Of a stretch of 64,000 nucleotides of DNA, positions 33,875 through 42,726 are shown piece after piece. The stretch lies in assembly GCA_035457705.1 (NCBI GenBank), contig DATIBD010000028.1, positions 29,719 through 93,718 of the forward strand, in the 5' to 3' direction. The translations under genes were made by a program, and so were the position numbers. How positions within the stretch are numbered: position 1 is the stretch's first letter; every line of letters starts with the position of its first letter. This stretch comes from DASPGQ01 sp035457705. Its GTDB lineage: Bacteria > Acidobacteriota > Vicinamibacteria > Marinacidobacterales > SMYC01. The notes under the pieces are model-generated. The model was not told where the DNA came from. It did not search any database and saw only the letters and a list, made by a program, of their open reading frames with translations.

Positions 33875-34288
33875 ATGAGCACCTTGAGAAAATGGATTCT
33901 CGCCGCGACGGCGGTGGGAGCGGCACACTGTAGCAACCTTCCCGGAATCCCGTCCCTTCTCGGCGACGCCGAGCCCGACCTCGTTCCGCTTCCCGCAGCG
34001 GGATTTTGTCAGTCGGGAGGTTTGCTGGTGGTGACGGTTCGCAATCAGGGGGGCGGTGACGCGAACGCCACGACGACGTCCATCCGCTTCACGCGCGGGG
34101 CGCCGGCGGACGTTCCGACGCCGGGCGTCGCCGGCGGAAGAATCGCCATGCTGTCCCCTGTCGGAATTCCCCAGGAGTGCTTCGCTCCCGACTGCGCCGC
34201 CCAGGTCACGGTCGATTCCCGGAACGACATCGCCGAGGCCGACGAGAACAACAACACCGTCGAGGTGACGTGCCCCCCACCGAGCTGA
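33875..34288 (+). CDS. Small exported protein with a CARDB-like domain
   Basis: A 137-residue protein. The N-terminus is a signal sequence (residues 1-18), and C19 in AAHC is a weak lipobox. The rest looks like a single CARDB/cell-adhesion immunoglobulin-like domain: DLVPLPAAGFCQSGGLLVVTVRNQGGG-type opening, then a closing VDSRNDIAEADENNNTVEV segment, which is a hallmark of the fold. Two cysteine pairs could form disulfides. Such domains are usually part of larger surface proteins; here it stands alone. Function unknown. The Nudix gene follows 12 bases later. Confidence 0.6.
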   Translation: MSTLRKWILAATAVGAAHCSNLPGIPSLLGDAEPDLVPLPAAGFCQSGGLLVVTVRNQGGGDANATTTSIRFTRGAPADVPTPGVAGGRIAMLSPVGIPQECFAPDCAAQVTVDSRNDIAEADENNNTVEVTCPPPS

Positions 34289-34300
34289 GCCGATCGGCCC

Positions 34301-34789
34301 ATGAGGTTTCGAGATATCGACTGGGAGAACTGGCATGCGCAGGATCCGGCGACGCTCGTGTTCGTCATCCAGAATGGCTCGATGCTTCTCATCGAGAAGA
34401 AAAGAGGTCTGGGCGCGGGAAAAATCAACGCCCCCGGCGGAAGGCTCGAGCCTTTCGAGCACCCAATCGATGGTGCCGTGCGCGAGGCCGAGGAAGAGCT
34501 TCTCATCACACCGAGCGGTCTGACCCGAACGGGCGAGAACCGATTCCAGTTCGTCGACGGCTACTCGATTCACGTCCACGTGTTTCGAGCGAGCGGCTAC
34601 ACCGGGGTACCCACCGAGACCGCCGAGGCTAAACCGTTGTGGGTTCCCCTCGACAATATCCCCTTCGATGCGATGTGGGAGGACGACCGCCTCTGGGTTC
34701 CGCTCGTCGTGGAGGGAATTCGTTTCAGCGGCCGCTACCTCTTCGACGGCGACGCGATGCTGGGCCACGAGCTTCAGGTCTTGCGCTGA
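34301..34789 (+). CDS. Nudix hydrolase, MTH1/8-oxo-dGTPase-like
   Basis: A 162-residue protein with a full Nudix box at about 48-70: G-x5-E-x7-R-E-x2-E-E, read as GRLEPFEHPIDGAVREAEEE. The preceding LLIEKKRGLGAGKINAPGG is like that of MTH1-type enzymes that clear oxidised purine nucleotides. The C-terminal part (FRASGYTGVP, PLWVPLDNIPFDAMWEDD) also follows that subfamily. No Shine-Dalgarno is visible. A second, MutT-like Nudix protein is encoded at 60615-61037. Confidence 0.85.
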   Translation: MRFRDIDWENWHAQDPATLVFVIQNGSMLLIEKKRGLGAGKINAPGGRLEPFEHPIDGAVREAEEELLITPSGLTRTGENRFQFVDGYSIHVHVFRASGYTGVPTETAEAKPLWVPLDNIPFDAMWEDDRLWVPLVVEGIRFSGRYLFDGDAMLGHELQVLR

Positions 34790-34827
34790 GCAAGCTTCCG
34801 CTCCTCCCGACGAGCTCGCCGTTTACG

Positions 34828-35229
34828 CTACTCGACGCCACGAAGGAGGGTCCGGAGGGCCGGTCGCGAGAGCAGCGTGGGGACCATCGCGTAGATCCTC
34901 AGGACCCGCTGCCCCCGAACGGAGGCGATATGAGACCGCTCCTCCTCCCGAGTGCGGACGCGGTGAAGAGAACAGCCGGAGATCGGGATCTCATCGAGGA
35001 TCGACGTCCGTATCCTCTCCAGAATTCCGAAACGATCGATCCACCGAGCGTCGAAGCTCCGGAACGCGTCTTCCCGGATGTCGACGATCTCGATGCCCGA
35101 AATGGCTTCCCTCTCCTCGACGTAGGCACGCCGCTCTTGCTCGGAGGCGGAGTCGGCAGCGAGCCTCAGAATCTCTTCGGCGAGCTCGGGAGCGAAGTCG
35201 AGCCAGATCGAACCGCTCTCGATATGCAT
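34828..35229 (-). CDS. Hypothetical cytoplasmic protein of about 133 residues
   Basis: I place the start at the ATG at 35229, since the frame upstream of it is low-complexity and would overlap the divergent lipoprotein gene. The protein is rich in charged residues and predicted mostly helical (LAEEILRLAADSASEQER, YVEEREAISGIEIVDIRED). Its C-terminal VRGQRVLRIYAMVPTLLSR is mildly hydrophobic, but I see no signal or membrane segment. I recognise no family. Convergent with the Nudix gene, 38 bases away. Confidence 0.5.
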   Translation of the reverse strand: MHIESGSIWLDFAPELAEEILRLAADSASEQERRAYVEEREAISGIEIVDIREDAFRSFDARWIDRFGILERIRTSILDEIPISGCSLHRVRTREEERSHIASVRGQRVLRIYAMVPTLLSRPALRTLLRGVE

Positions 35230-35305
35230 CCTGGGGCACCTTGGAGTTTCACGAAGTAGAGCACGCTTCTTTCCGTCGACGCAAATGCAAGGGTAGGATG
35301 TCCGC

Positions 35306-36563
35306 ATGTGGCGCCCACTCCTGGTGACGTTCTTGGCCCTGTCGCTCGTTTCGACCAGTTGCCGGCGGGAGGAACAACAACAAGATGGTGCGGCATCGGG
35401 GGCATCGGTCGACTTTCTCGAGGAGATACCGATTGGCGAGCCACCTTCCTCTCCGCCGCCGTGGATCACGAACCTCGAGATCCACGATCTGGACGGCGAC
35501 GGGTTACTCGACGTGGTGCTCTGCGACGCGACGCTGAATCAGGTCCGGTGGATCCGCCAGACGGCTCCGGGAACGTTCGAAGAGCGGCAGGTAGGCTCGG
35601 TCGTACTCGCCCCCGCCCATGTCACGCAGAGCGGCATCGACCGGGACGGCGACGTCGACCTCCTCATCGCCGAGATGGGTCAGATTTACCCCAGCAATGC
35701 CAAAATCGGAGCCGTCAACGTATTCGAGAATACCGGCTGAGAGCCTTCGAGCAGCGAATCCTGATCGACAACGTGGCCCGTGTCACCGACATCCAGCCGG
35801 GAGATCTCGATGGCGATGGGGACCTCGCCGTCGCCCAGTTCGGCTACGACGACGGTGAAATTCGCTGGATGGAGAATCTCGGCGAATGGCGCTTCTCGAG
35901 CCATCAGCTCCTTAACCTTCCCGGTACCATCCACGTTCCGGTGGCTGACATGGACGGCGACGGGGATCTGGACATCGCGGCTGTCGTCTCACAGACCTGG
36001 GAGCAGATTTATGTATTCGAGAACGACGGGAGCGGGACGTTCACGGCCCACATCGTTTACGGGGCCACCAACGAAGACTTTGGAAGCAGCGGCATCTCTC
36101 TAGCGGATCTCGATCAGGACGGCGATCAGGACGTGCTCTACACGAACGGTGACGCGTTCGACTACACCCCGTCTCTTCCCCGTCCCTGGCACGGAGTCCA
36201 GTGGCTCGAGAACCAGGGGGGCTCACGTTCGAGTACCACGCGCTCGGTCTGTTTCCCGGTGCCTTCTCCGCCCGAGCCCTCGACGTGGATCACGATTTCG
36301 ATCTCGACGTCGTCGCGGTGAGCCTCTTCGCCGACTGGTCCGATCCCCACGCGGCATCGATCGTCTGGTTCGAGAACGACGGCGAGCAACGGTTCACCAA
36401 GCGCGAGATCGCAACCTCGCCCACTGATCTCGTCGTGATCGACGACGGCGACCTCGACGCCGACGGTTGGACGGACGTCGTCACCGGAGGCCTCTATTCG
36501 CACGAGCCATTCGATCGGCTGAGCCGCGTGACCTGGTGGCGCAATCGCTGGTCGAAACGTTGA
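35306..36563 (+). pseudogene. FG-GAP/VCBS-repeat lipoprotein gene with two frameshifts
   Basis: The coding sequence starts with a lipoprotein-type signal (ATG 35306, cysteine 19 after LVSTS) and GGATG as ribosome-binding site. It continues in three frames: the first to a stop at 35740 (VNVFENTG), the second from about 35737 to 36220, the third to the stop at 36563. Read together, these give about 415 residues of FG-GAP repeats, with calcium loops such as DLDGDGLLD, DRDGDVD, DMDGDGDLD, DLDQDGDQD and DGDLDADGW, predicting a surface beta-propeller. The second shift lies at a run of six G (near 36214), where one more G restores the frame. Either the gene has just decayed or there are sequence errors. 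Confidence 0.7.
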
Positions 36564-37465
36564 AGCGGGTATTGGTGCTCGCGTCGATCACGCTGCTCGC
36601 CGGCTGCCGCGACGACCTCAGCTTGCCCGCCCTGCCTGCGGTCGGAACCCTCAACGCGATGTCCGTAGGGCTGTTCACCGCCGCCGACGCGCGAGCACGA
36701 GAGAACCCCTCCGCCGAGGCGTTCGGCTCGCTGGGAATGCTGTTTCACGCCTATCGGTTTCTCGAAGAGGGACGAGCGTGCTATGAGCTCGCTCGACGCA
36801 ACGACCCCGCGGACTTCCGCTGGATCTATTACGGAGCGATGCTCGAGAAAACCGCCCTATCGATACGAAGCGAGCGAAACCCTGTTCCTTCGGGCACTCG
36901 AGATGCGACCCGACGACCCCGAGCTCCTCGCCGAGCTCGGCGATCTCTACTTGATGTGGGCCCGCCCTGGAGAAGCACGAGAGCTCCTCGAAAAATCGCT
37001 TGGCCTGGATCCCCTCCAACCCGTCGCTGCCCTCGGAAAGGCGAGGCTCGACATGCTCGACGAGAAATGGGACGAGATTCTGGCCATCCTGCTGCCGCTT
37101 TTCGAACGATTCCCTCGGCTTTGCCGCGCGCATCAGTTCCTCGCCGCGGCTTACGGTGCGCTCGGAGACGAGGAGAAACAGGAGCTCCATCGGGAGGCGG
37201 GCGAGTACGGCTCCGCGGTGGAGAGTCCGCTTATGCGGGATCTCCACGAGCTCGCCGTGCCCGCCATCCTGAACGGCGACGCCTCCAAGGGGTGCGCGCG
37301 TTGCCACGATCAGGAATCGCATCATCGAACGAGACGCCGACCGACTCTTTTTGGGCCCGTACGGTGCGCCGCATGCAACGCGAGGCGGGATGGCCGTGGC
37401 TCACGGACGACGAGGCGGGTGCCCTGGTAGCGTACCTCGCTACTCGTGCCGAAGAGTCGAGATAG
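36560..37465 (+). pseudogene. TPR lipoprotein with C-terminal haem c domain, two frameshifts
   Basis: The start is probably TTG 36560, overlapping the previous stop (TTGA). It gives a clean lipoprotein signal, KRVLVLASITLLAGC. The frame then runs to about 36855 (YYGAMLEK), jumps by one for PPYRYEASETLFLRAL and a TPR region (ELLAELGDLYLMWARPGEAR), and jumps back near 37318 just after the haem motif C-A-R-C-H. It ends with FWARTVRRMQREAGWPWLT and LVAYLA, the usual distal-methionine end of a monohaem cytochrome c. The intact protein would have about 300 residues: lipoprotein, TPR, cytochrome c. The end overlaps the convergent ADOP gene by 26 bases. Confidence 0.65.
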
Positions 37466-40091
37466 GATCGAGCCGGGCAGCCCTTCGTGACGGGAGCAAG
37501 CTCCCGGCGAGCGCCACGGCGACGAGCAGCAACACGACCGACAAGACCACCGGTGGATTTCCAGGACTCACACCGAACAGTAGGCTCGACAGGACGCGGC
37601 CGGAAGCCCATGCGGCGGGAAGGCCGATCGCCAGGCCAAGAAAGATGACCTCCGCTGCTTCCTTCAGGAAGAGCGCGAGCACATCCCGTCGCGTGGCGCC
37701 GAGCGCCATGCGAATTCCGATATGGCGTCGTTTCTGGGAGACCGAGAAGCTCATCAGCCCGTAGATTCCCACCACCGCCAGAGCGAGGGCGAGAAGGGCG
37801 AAGAGCGAGAAATCGAGCGCGAGTGCACGGGGAGCGGCGGTCGAGCGTCCGAGGAATTCTTCCATCGTCTTCACACCATAGACCGGAAGAGTCGAGTCGA
37901 TTACCCGCACCTCGTTTCGCAGAGCTTCCTCGAAGCTTCGCGGAGTTCCGCGGGTGCGAACGAGGATCGTGATTGGCGACGCGTATTCCTGTCGGAGCGG
38001 GAGAAAGAAATACGGCCGCGGCTGCTCGCTGAGCGTCAAATACTTGCCGTCACGAGCCACACCGATCACCTCGATCGGCCGCTCTTCGGCGCTCGTTCGA
38101 ATGCCTCGACCGATCGGACTCTCCGAGGGCCAGAACGTGCGCGCGAGGGTCTCGTTAACGATGGCAACGGGCCTCGTGCTCTGGTCGTCTCGAGCGTCGA
38201 ACGCACGACCAGCGACGATCTCGGTAGACGTCGTTTCGAAGTAGTCGTCCTCGACGACGCTATAAAAGACCAACGTTCCCTCGTCTTCCGGCGCGTCATT
38301 GGCCATGTCAGGGAACAGGCGGCCTGCCTCTTGATACGCATCGAGAGGCAGTGGAAAAGCGAGGCTCGCCGCCTCGACGGAAGGCAGGCTCCGCAATCGC
38401 TCGAGGAGCTGGCGATGAAAGACGCGGCCGCGATCGGTGTCGTAGCCCTGCAAATCGAGATTCACCGAGGCGAGGAGCAGCCCCTGTTTGGTAAAGCCCG
38501 GACTGGCCGCCTGCAGGTTCTGAAAGCTGCGCAGGAGGAGTCCCGCCGAAACGAGAGCGACGAGGGACAATGCGAGCTGAGGGATGACGATCCAGCGCCG
38601 GCCCCTTCCACGGCGCGCCGCGTGGTCCGAGTCTCGAAGCGACACCGTCACGTCCCTCCGTGCCGCACGCAGCGCCGGGACGATTCCCGCGCCGAGCCCG
38701 GCGAGCAAGGAGACCAGAGCGGTGTAAATCACGACGCGAGTGCCTACTGAAGCGCCATAGTCGATGGAAAAATCGAGAACCGGGTTGAGTCGCATCGCGG
38801 CATCGACCAGAAACTTCCCGAGCGCGAGGCCGAGACTCCCGCCGGCGACAGCCAGCAGCGAGCTTTCGAGGAGAAGCTGCCGGACGAGCTGGCTCCGAGT
38901 GGCCCCCATCGAGATGCGCACCGCGAGCTCTCTCCGCCTTCGGGTCGAACGCACCAGCTGCAGGCTCGCGACGTTGGCGCAGGCGATCAGAAGAACGATG
39001 CCCACCACACCGAAAAGCAACCTGGCTGCGACCGGGACCAGATTTCCCATCTCGATTTCGATGACCGGCTCGACCTTTCGGGCCGCGGGAAGAAGGTGGA
39101 GCCGGAGATCTTGATTGACGTCGGAATGCTGTGCTTCGAGACGAGACGCGACGGTCTCTAGCGCTGCCGACGCCTCCTGCGAACTGGTCCCCCCGCTGAG
39201 ACGGGCACGGAGATTGAGCCAACCGCCGCTCCGCCGCTCGAGCCGCCCCTCGCTCCCCGGCCAGACCACTTCGTCGGCGTGGATGGGAACCCAGAGCTGA
39301 GGCGTGAAGCCAAGGAATTTGGCCCCAGTGAATCCATCGCGCGACACACCCACGATAGTGAAATCGCGGCCGTTCAAACGAATCCGTGAACCGACCGCGC
39401 TCTCGCGTGCGCCGAAGCGGCGGATCCAGAATTCGTGGCTCAGGATCGCGACGAGCTCGTCGCCGGGAGCGAAACCCCGGCCTCGAGCGAGGGGGACGCG
39501 AAGACCGGAGAAATAGTTGTCGGTGACGATCTCGCACCAAACCAGCTCGGGATCGGCTCCGGCCACATTGAGACTGAGCGGTGCGCCTTGAAAACCCACG
39601 ATGTCGGAGAACGCGTCCGTGGCGTCCTGAAGGTCGAGGTAGTTCGGGTAGCTGAAGTTGGCCGGGAACCGGTCGGTCCCTCGGGTCGAGTAAATAGCCA
39701 CGAGCTCCTCGGGAGCGCCTACGGGCATGGGTTTCACGAGCACGGCATCGACGAGCGCAAAGATGGCGGCGTTCGCGCCAATCCCGAGTGCGAGCGATAC
39801 GATGGCGGCGATGGTGAACCCTGGAACCCGGAAGAGCGCTCTGGTCGCCTGCTGAAGGTCCTTGAACACGAGCTCCGCTCCGCCTCCGTTCCGAGATTGG
39901 ACACGCGCGTCGCGTCGCAGACGAGCGGCGCTGCGCGGAACGTCGATCACCTCACGCGCGAGCGCCCGGATCGCTCCATCTCGACGGGCGAGCGCCTCGA
40001 ACGTCGAGCACATCGACGCTTCGTGCTCTTGTCGGAACGCATCGGGGTAGGCGCGAAGAAGGAGACGGTAGACGACGACGGCGAATCGCAT
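37440..40091 (-). CDS. ADOP-family ABC permease with a different prefix domain
   Basis: An 883-residue membrane protein. Residues 1-65 (YRLLLRAYPDAFRQEHEASM) are the permease prefix seen on many acidobacterial orphan permeases, unlike the prefix of the 11408-14053 copy. Two MacB_PCD/FtsX units follow. A helix near 92-112 (IAAIVSLALGIGANAAIF) opens the first, and three helices lie at about 360-480. A second start helix lies near 500-520, and the final three helices end at SLLPSRRAARLDPISTLRHE. The gene overlaps the end of the upstream padR gene by one base, so both form an operon under a palindromic operator. No ATPase is encoded nearby. Confidence 0.9.
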   Translation of the reverse strand: MRFAVVVYRLLLRAYPDAFRQEHEASMCSTFEALARRDGAIRALAREVIDVPRSAARLRRDARVQSRNGGGAELVFKDLQQATRALFRVPGFTIAAIVSLALGIGANAAIFALVDAVLVKPMPVGAPEELVAIYSTRGTDRFPANFSYPNYLDLQDATDAFSDIVGFQGAPLSLNVAGADPELVWCEIVTDNYFSGLRVPLARGRGFAPGDELVAILSHEFWIRRFGARESAVGSRIRLNGRDFTIVGVSRDGFTGAKFLGFTPQLWVPIHADEVVWPGSEGRLERRSGGWLNLRARLSGGTSSQEASAALETVASRLEAQHSDVNQDLRLHLLPAARKVEPVIEIEMGNLVPVAARLLFGVVGIVLLIACANVASLQLVRSTRRRRELAVRISMGATRSQLVRQLLLESSLLAVAGGSLGLALGKFLVDAAMRLNPVLDFSIDYGASVGTRVVIYTALVSLLAGLGAGIVPALRAARRDVTVSLRDSDHAARRGRGRRWIVIPQLALSLVALVSAGLLLRSFQNLQAASPGFTKQGLLLASVNLDLQGYDTDRGRVFHRQLLERLRSLPSVEAASLAFPLPLDAYQEAGRLFPDMANDAPEDEGTLVFYSVVEDDYFETTSTEIVAGRAFDARDDQSTRPVAIVNETLARTFWPSESPIGRGIRTSAEERPIEVIGVARDGKYLTLSEQPRPYFFLPLRQEYASPITILVRTRGTPRSFEEALRNEVRVIDSTLPVYGVKTMEEFLGRSTAAPRALALDFSLFALLALALAVVGIYGLMSFSVSQKRRHIGIRMALGATRRDVLALFLKEAAEVIFLGLAIGLPAAWASGRVLSSLLFGVSPGNPPVVLSVVLLLVAVALAGSLLPSRRAARLDPISTLRHE

Positions 40092-40405
40092 TACGACAAG
40101 AGCGCCTTGGCTCTCGCCATCTCGACGACGCGTTCGAGCCGCGTGCTTTCACGCTCAGCCATCTCTCGACCCGTGCGGGTCAAGCGGTAGTACTTTCGCC
40201 GCGCGTCGTCGTCCGCCGGATGGGGCCGTTTGTCCGTCTCCTCGATGAGCTTCTTGGCCAGAAGCCGCTGTAGAGTCGTGTACAGTGTCCCGGTCCCGAG
40301 ACGCCTCCCCGTTCTTCGCTCGATCTCGAGAAGGATGCCGTAGCCGTGGCGGTCCCCATCGACGAGCGCAAGCAAGATTTGCAGCATTGGCAAAGTGGGT
40401 GTCAT
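40091..40405 (-). CDS. PadR-family transcriptional regulator
   Basis: A 104-residue winged-helix protein with the short PadR form: LPMLQILLALVDGDRHGYGI, the recognition helix and wing (GTGTLYTTLQRLLAKKLIEE) and RRKYYRLTRTGREMAE, then a short dimerising helix. It is the first gene of a padR-ADOP operon; the last base of its stop is shared with the permease ATG. A perfect 15-base palindrome lies 22 bases upstream of its start, the expected place for an autoregulatory site. Confidence 0.9.
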   Translation of the reverse strand: MTPTLPMLQILLALVDGDRHGYGILLEIERRTGRRLGTGTLYTTLQRLLAKKLIEETDKRPHPADDDARRKYYRLTRTGREMAERESTRLERVVEMARAKALLS

Positions 40406-40426
40406 AGGTTACATCAGTTTCAAATG

Positions 40427-40441
40427 TATCATTAAATGATA
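40427..40441. promoter_or_regulatory. Palindromic operator candidate upstream of the second padR
   Basis: TATCATTAAATGATA is a perfect palindrome around a central A, in an AT-rich patch of an otherwise GC-rich region. Further TATCAT copies occur at about 40458 and 40478. It lies between the divergent padR and NfeD genes and so could serve both. PadR proteins recognise AT-rich inverted repeats of this size. It differs from the TGTTC-N9-GAACA repeat of the first padR. Confidence 0.5.
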
Positions 40442-40603
40442 TATCTTATCCAGAGCTATCATCGTCTGATTCGTTATCATCTCTCTCGAGGCGGAGGAGG
40501 TGTAGGTGTTGCCGGTTCGCCAGTCCGTCCCCCGGCGTTGGTATACTATGCGCAGTCGAGCCTGAAGAGCGCCTTCAGCCTTATTCTCTTCTTCGGAGCG
40601 AAC

Positions 40604-42097
40604 GTGGGGAGAACAATCGCAGGAACCGCCCGTTTCGTCTCAGCTTGGACAGTTACCCTGGTCGTGGGCCTGGCGTGGATCCTCTTCGAGGCTGCAGCAC
40701 CGGCATGGGGGCTTCAGGGTGAGTCCGCATCGGGCTCGGGCGCTTCCCAACCGTCATCCGGCGAAGATGACGTCCCCGGGGAGCGCCCGCAGACATCATC
40801 GGGAGTGGTTTTCCGGATCCCGATCCGGGGAACGATCGACCTCGGGTTGCCACCCTTCGTCGCCCGCGTCGTGGAATCGGCCGCGGCGACGGACCACGCC
40901 GTTGTTCTGCTGGACATCGACACCTTTGGCGGGCGCGTCGACGGAGCCGTATTGATCCGTGACACGCTCATCGACGCACCCGTGAAAACGGTGGCGTTCA
41001 TCCATCCACGGGCGATCTCAGCGGGCGCTCTCATCTCGCTGGCATGCGAGGTGATCGTAATGGCGCCTGGGGGATCGATCGGAGCGGCCACGCCCATCAC
41101 CGGAGCGGGAGCCGGCCAGGAGCCACAGGCCGCCGACGAGAAAGTCCTCTCGTACATGCGCACCGAGATGCGTACGACCGCGGAGAAGAGGGGCCGTCGT
41201 GGCGACGTCGCCGAGGCCATGGTCGATGCCGACGTGGAGATCGAAGGCGTCGTCGAAAAAGGCAAAGTCTTGACACTGACTACCGACGAGGCACTCGCCT
41301 TGAAGATCGCGGACCACAAGGCTAGGAACCTGGAAGATGCCCTCGAAGTTATCGGTCTTTCCGGCGCCCGCGTCGAGGAGACCGAGACCAACTGGGCCGA
41401 GGCCATCGCCCGCGCGGTGTCCGAGCCGACTCTTTCCTCCCTGCTCCTGAGCATCGGCTTCCTCGGCATCATGATCGAGCTGTACCAGCCCGGGTGGGGC
41501 CTTCCGGGAACGGTCGGCATTCTCTCCCTCGCGACGTTCTTCTTCGGCCACCATGTGGCCCGGCTTGCCGGTTGGGAAGAGCTCATGTTGTTCGCCCTCG
41601 GAGCCGTCCTGCTGTTGGTCGAGCTTCTGGTAATCCCCGGGTTCGGCGTCATCGGTGCGAGCGGAGTGGCACTCATGCTGGTCTCGATCCTCCTGTCTCT
41701 GCTCGCACTCGATCTTCGAGTCTCCTGGGATCTGGGATTCGTCAATCGCGCGCTCGTCGTCCTCTCCACATCCCTGGTGATCACCGCGGTCCTGGGATTC
41801 CTCGTGGTGCGTTTGCTCCCCGGTACGCGAGTCGCCCGCCGCTTCGTCCTGGGGGAGTCTCTCGCCGCTCGAGCGGGATTCAGCTCGCATGACGAGGCCG
41901 AGAAGGAAGGCTTCCCCCTGGGTACTCTGGGCGAGGCCATTACCGACTTGAGGCCAGCGGGGAAGATCAAAGTCGCGAGCAAGAGGATTGATGCCGTCTC
42001 CGAGGGCGACTATATCGCCTCGGGCGAACGGGTGAAGATCGTTCAATGGCGCTCGGGCACAGCCGTCGTCAGGGCGGAACCGGGGAATCGCGCATGA
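40604..42097 (+). CDS. NfeD-family membrane protein with ClpP-class serine protease domain
   Basis: About 497 residues from GTG 40604, preceded by GGAG at 6-base spacing; the frame is open to 40436, but that part is not typical. A signal or membrane segment (residues 10-30) leads into a crotonase/ClpP-like protease domain: IPIRGTID, DIDTFGGRVDGAV, then AISAGALISLACE, where the serine after AI is the likely nucleophile. Four to five membrane helices follow (about 265-400), then a C-terminal OB-fold (DLRPAGKIKVASKRIDAVSEGDYI). Such proteins occur with flotillins and are thought to cleave or regulate partners in membrane microdomains. Coupled to the short NfeD by an ATGA overlap. Confidence 0.88.
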   Translation: MGRTIAGTARFVSAWTVTLVVGLAWILFEAAAPAWGLQGESASGSGASQPSSGEDDVPGERPQTSSGVVFRIPIRGTIDLGLPPFVARVVESAAATDHAVVLLDIDTFGGRVDGAVLIRDTLIDAPVKTVAFIHPRAISAGALISLACEVIVMAPGGSIGAATPITGAGAGQEPQAADEKVLSYMRTEMRTTAEKRGRRGDVAEAMVDADVEIEGVVEKGKVLTLTTDEALALKIADHKARNLEDALEVIGLSGARVEETETNWAEAIARAVSEPTLSSLLLSIGFLGIMIELYQPGWGLPGTVGILSLATFFFGHHVARLAGWEELMLFALGAVLLLVELLVIPGFGVIGASGVALMLVSILLSLLALDLRVSWDLGFVNRALVVLSTSLVITAVLGFLVVRLLPGTRVARRFVLGESLAARAGFSSHDEAEKEGFPLGTLGEAITDLRPAGKIKVASKRIDAVSEGDYIASGERVKIVQWRSGTAVVRAEPGNRA

Positions 42098-42591
42098 GCG
42101 ATCCTCTCATCACCGTCGTCGCCTTGCTCGTCGCCGGATATCTTCTCGTGGCTCTCGAGCTCTTCGTCATCCCCGGGTTCGGCGTGACCGGAATACTGGG
42201 CCTCGTCTGCCTCGCTGCCGGTTGTTTCTACGCATTCCATTTTTTCGGGAGCGCATTCGGAACCCTGGCCGTCGTGCTCGTGCTCGGATCGACCACCGCC
42301 GTGATGCTCTGGATTCCCAAGAGTCGCTTTGGAAAGGACGTTGTGCTGTTGTCGTCTCTCTCCAAGGCGCACTCCGCCGAGACCGAGCTCGAGACGGGGC
42401 GAACCGGCGTCGCCGAATCGGATCTCCGTCCCGCTGGCATCGCGCGCTTCGGCGAGCTCAGGCGTGGCGTCGTTACCGAGGGAGAGTTCATCGAAGCCGG
42501 CTCCTCCATCATCGTTACCGAAGTGCGAGGCTCTCGAATCGTCGTGGAGCTCGCCGCGCGATCGAGCGAGGAGCGGCCCAGACCCGCGTGA
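42094..42591 (+). CDS. Short NfeD protein (membrane anchor plus OB-fold)
   Basis: A 165-residue protein with three membrane helices (VVALLVAGYLLVALELFVIP, then two more up to residue 75), a linker, and an OB-fold: ESDLRPAGIARFGELRRGVVTEGEFI. The segment VIPGFGVTGILG repeats a motif of the upstream long NfeD (VIPGFGVIGASG), suggesting duplication. The start at 42094 overlaps the upstream stop (ATGA). Short NfeD proteins usually pair with flotillin, as here. Confidence 0.88.
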   Translation: MSDPLITVVALLVAGYLLVALELFVIPGFGVTGILGLVCLAAGCFYAFHFFGSAFGTLAVVLVLGSTTAVMLWIPKSRFGKDVVLLSSLSKAHSAETELETGRTGVAESDLRPAGIARFGELRRGVVTEGEFIEAGSSIIVTEVRGSRIVVELAARSSEERPRPA

Positions 42592-42726
42592 TATACAGGC
42601 ATGGGCGACGTCCGAAGCCGAGCGTCGGCAGGAGGCTGCTCAGGACTCTTCGGATGTCAAATGTTGACTGTTGACGTAGGCTCCGAAGCGACCGTTCGAG
42701 GCGGAGCCTTCTAAGGAGGACCGTAA

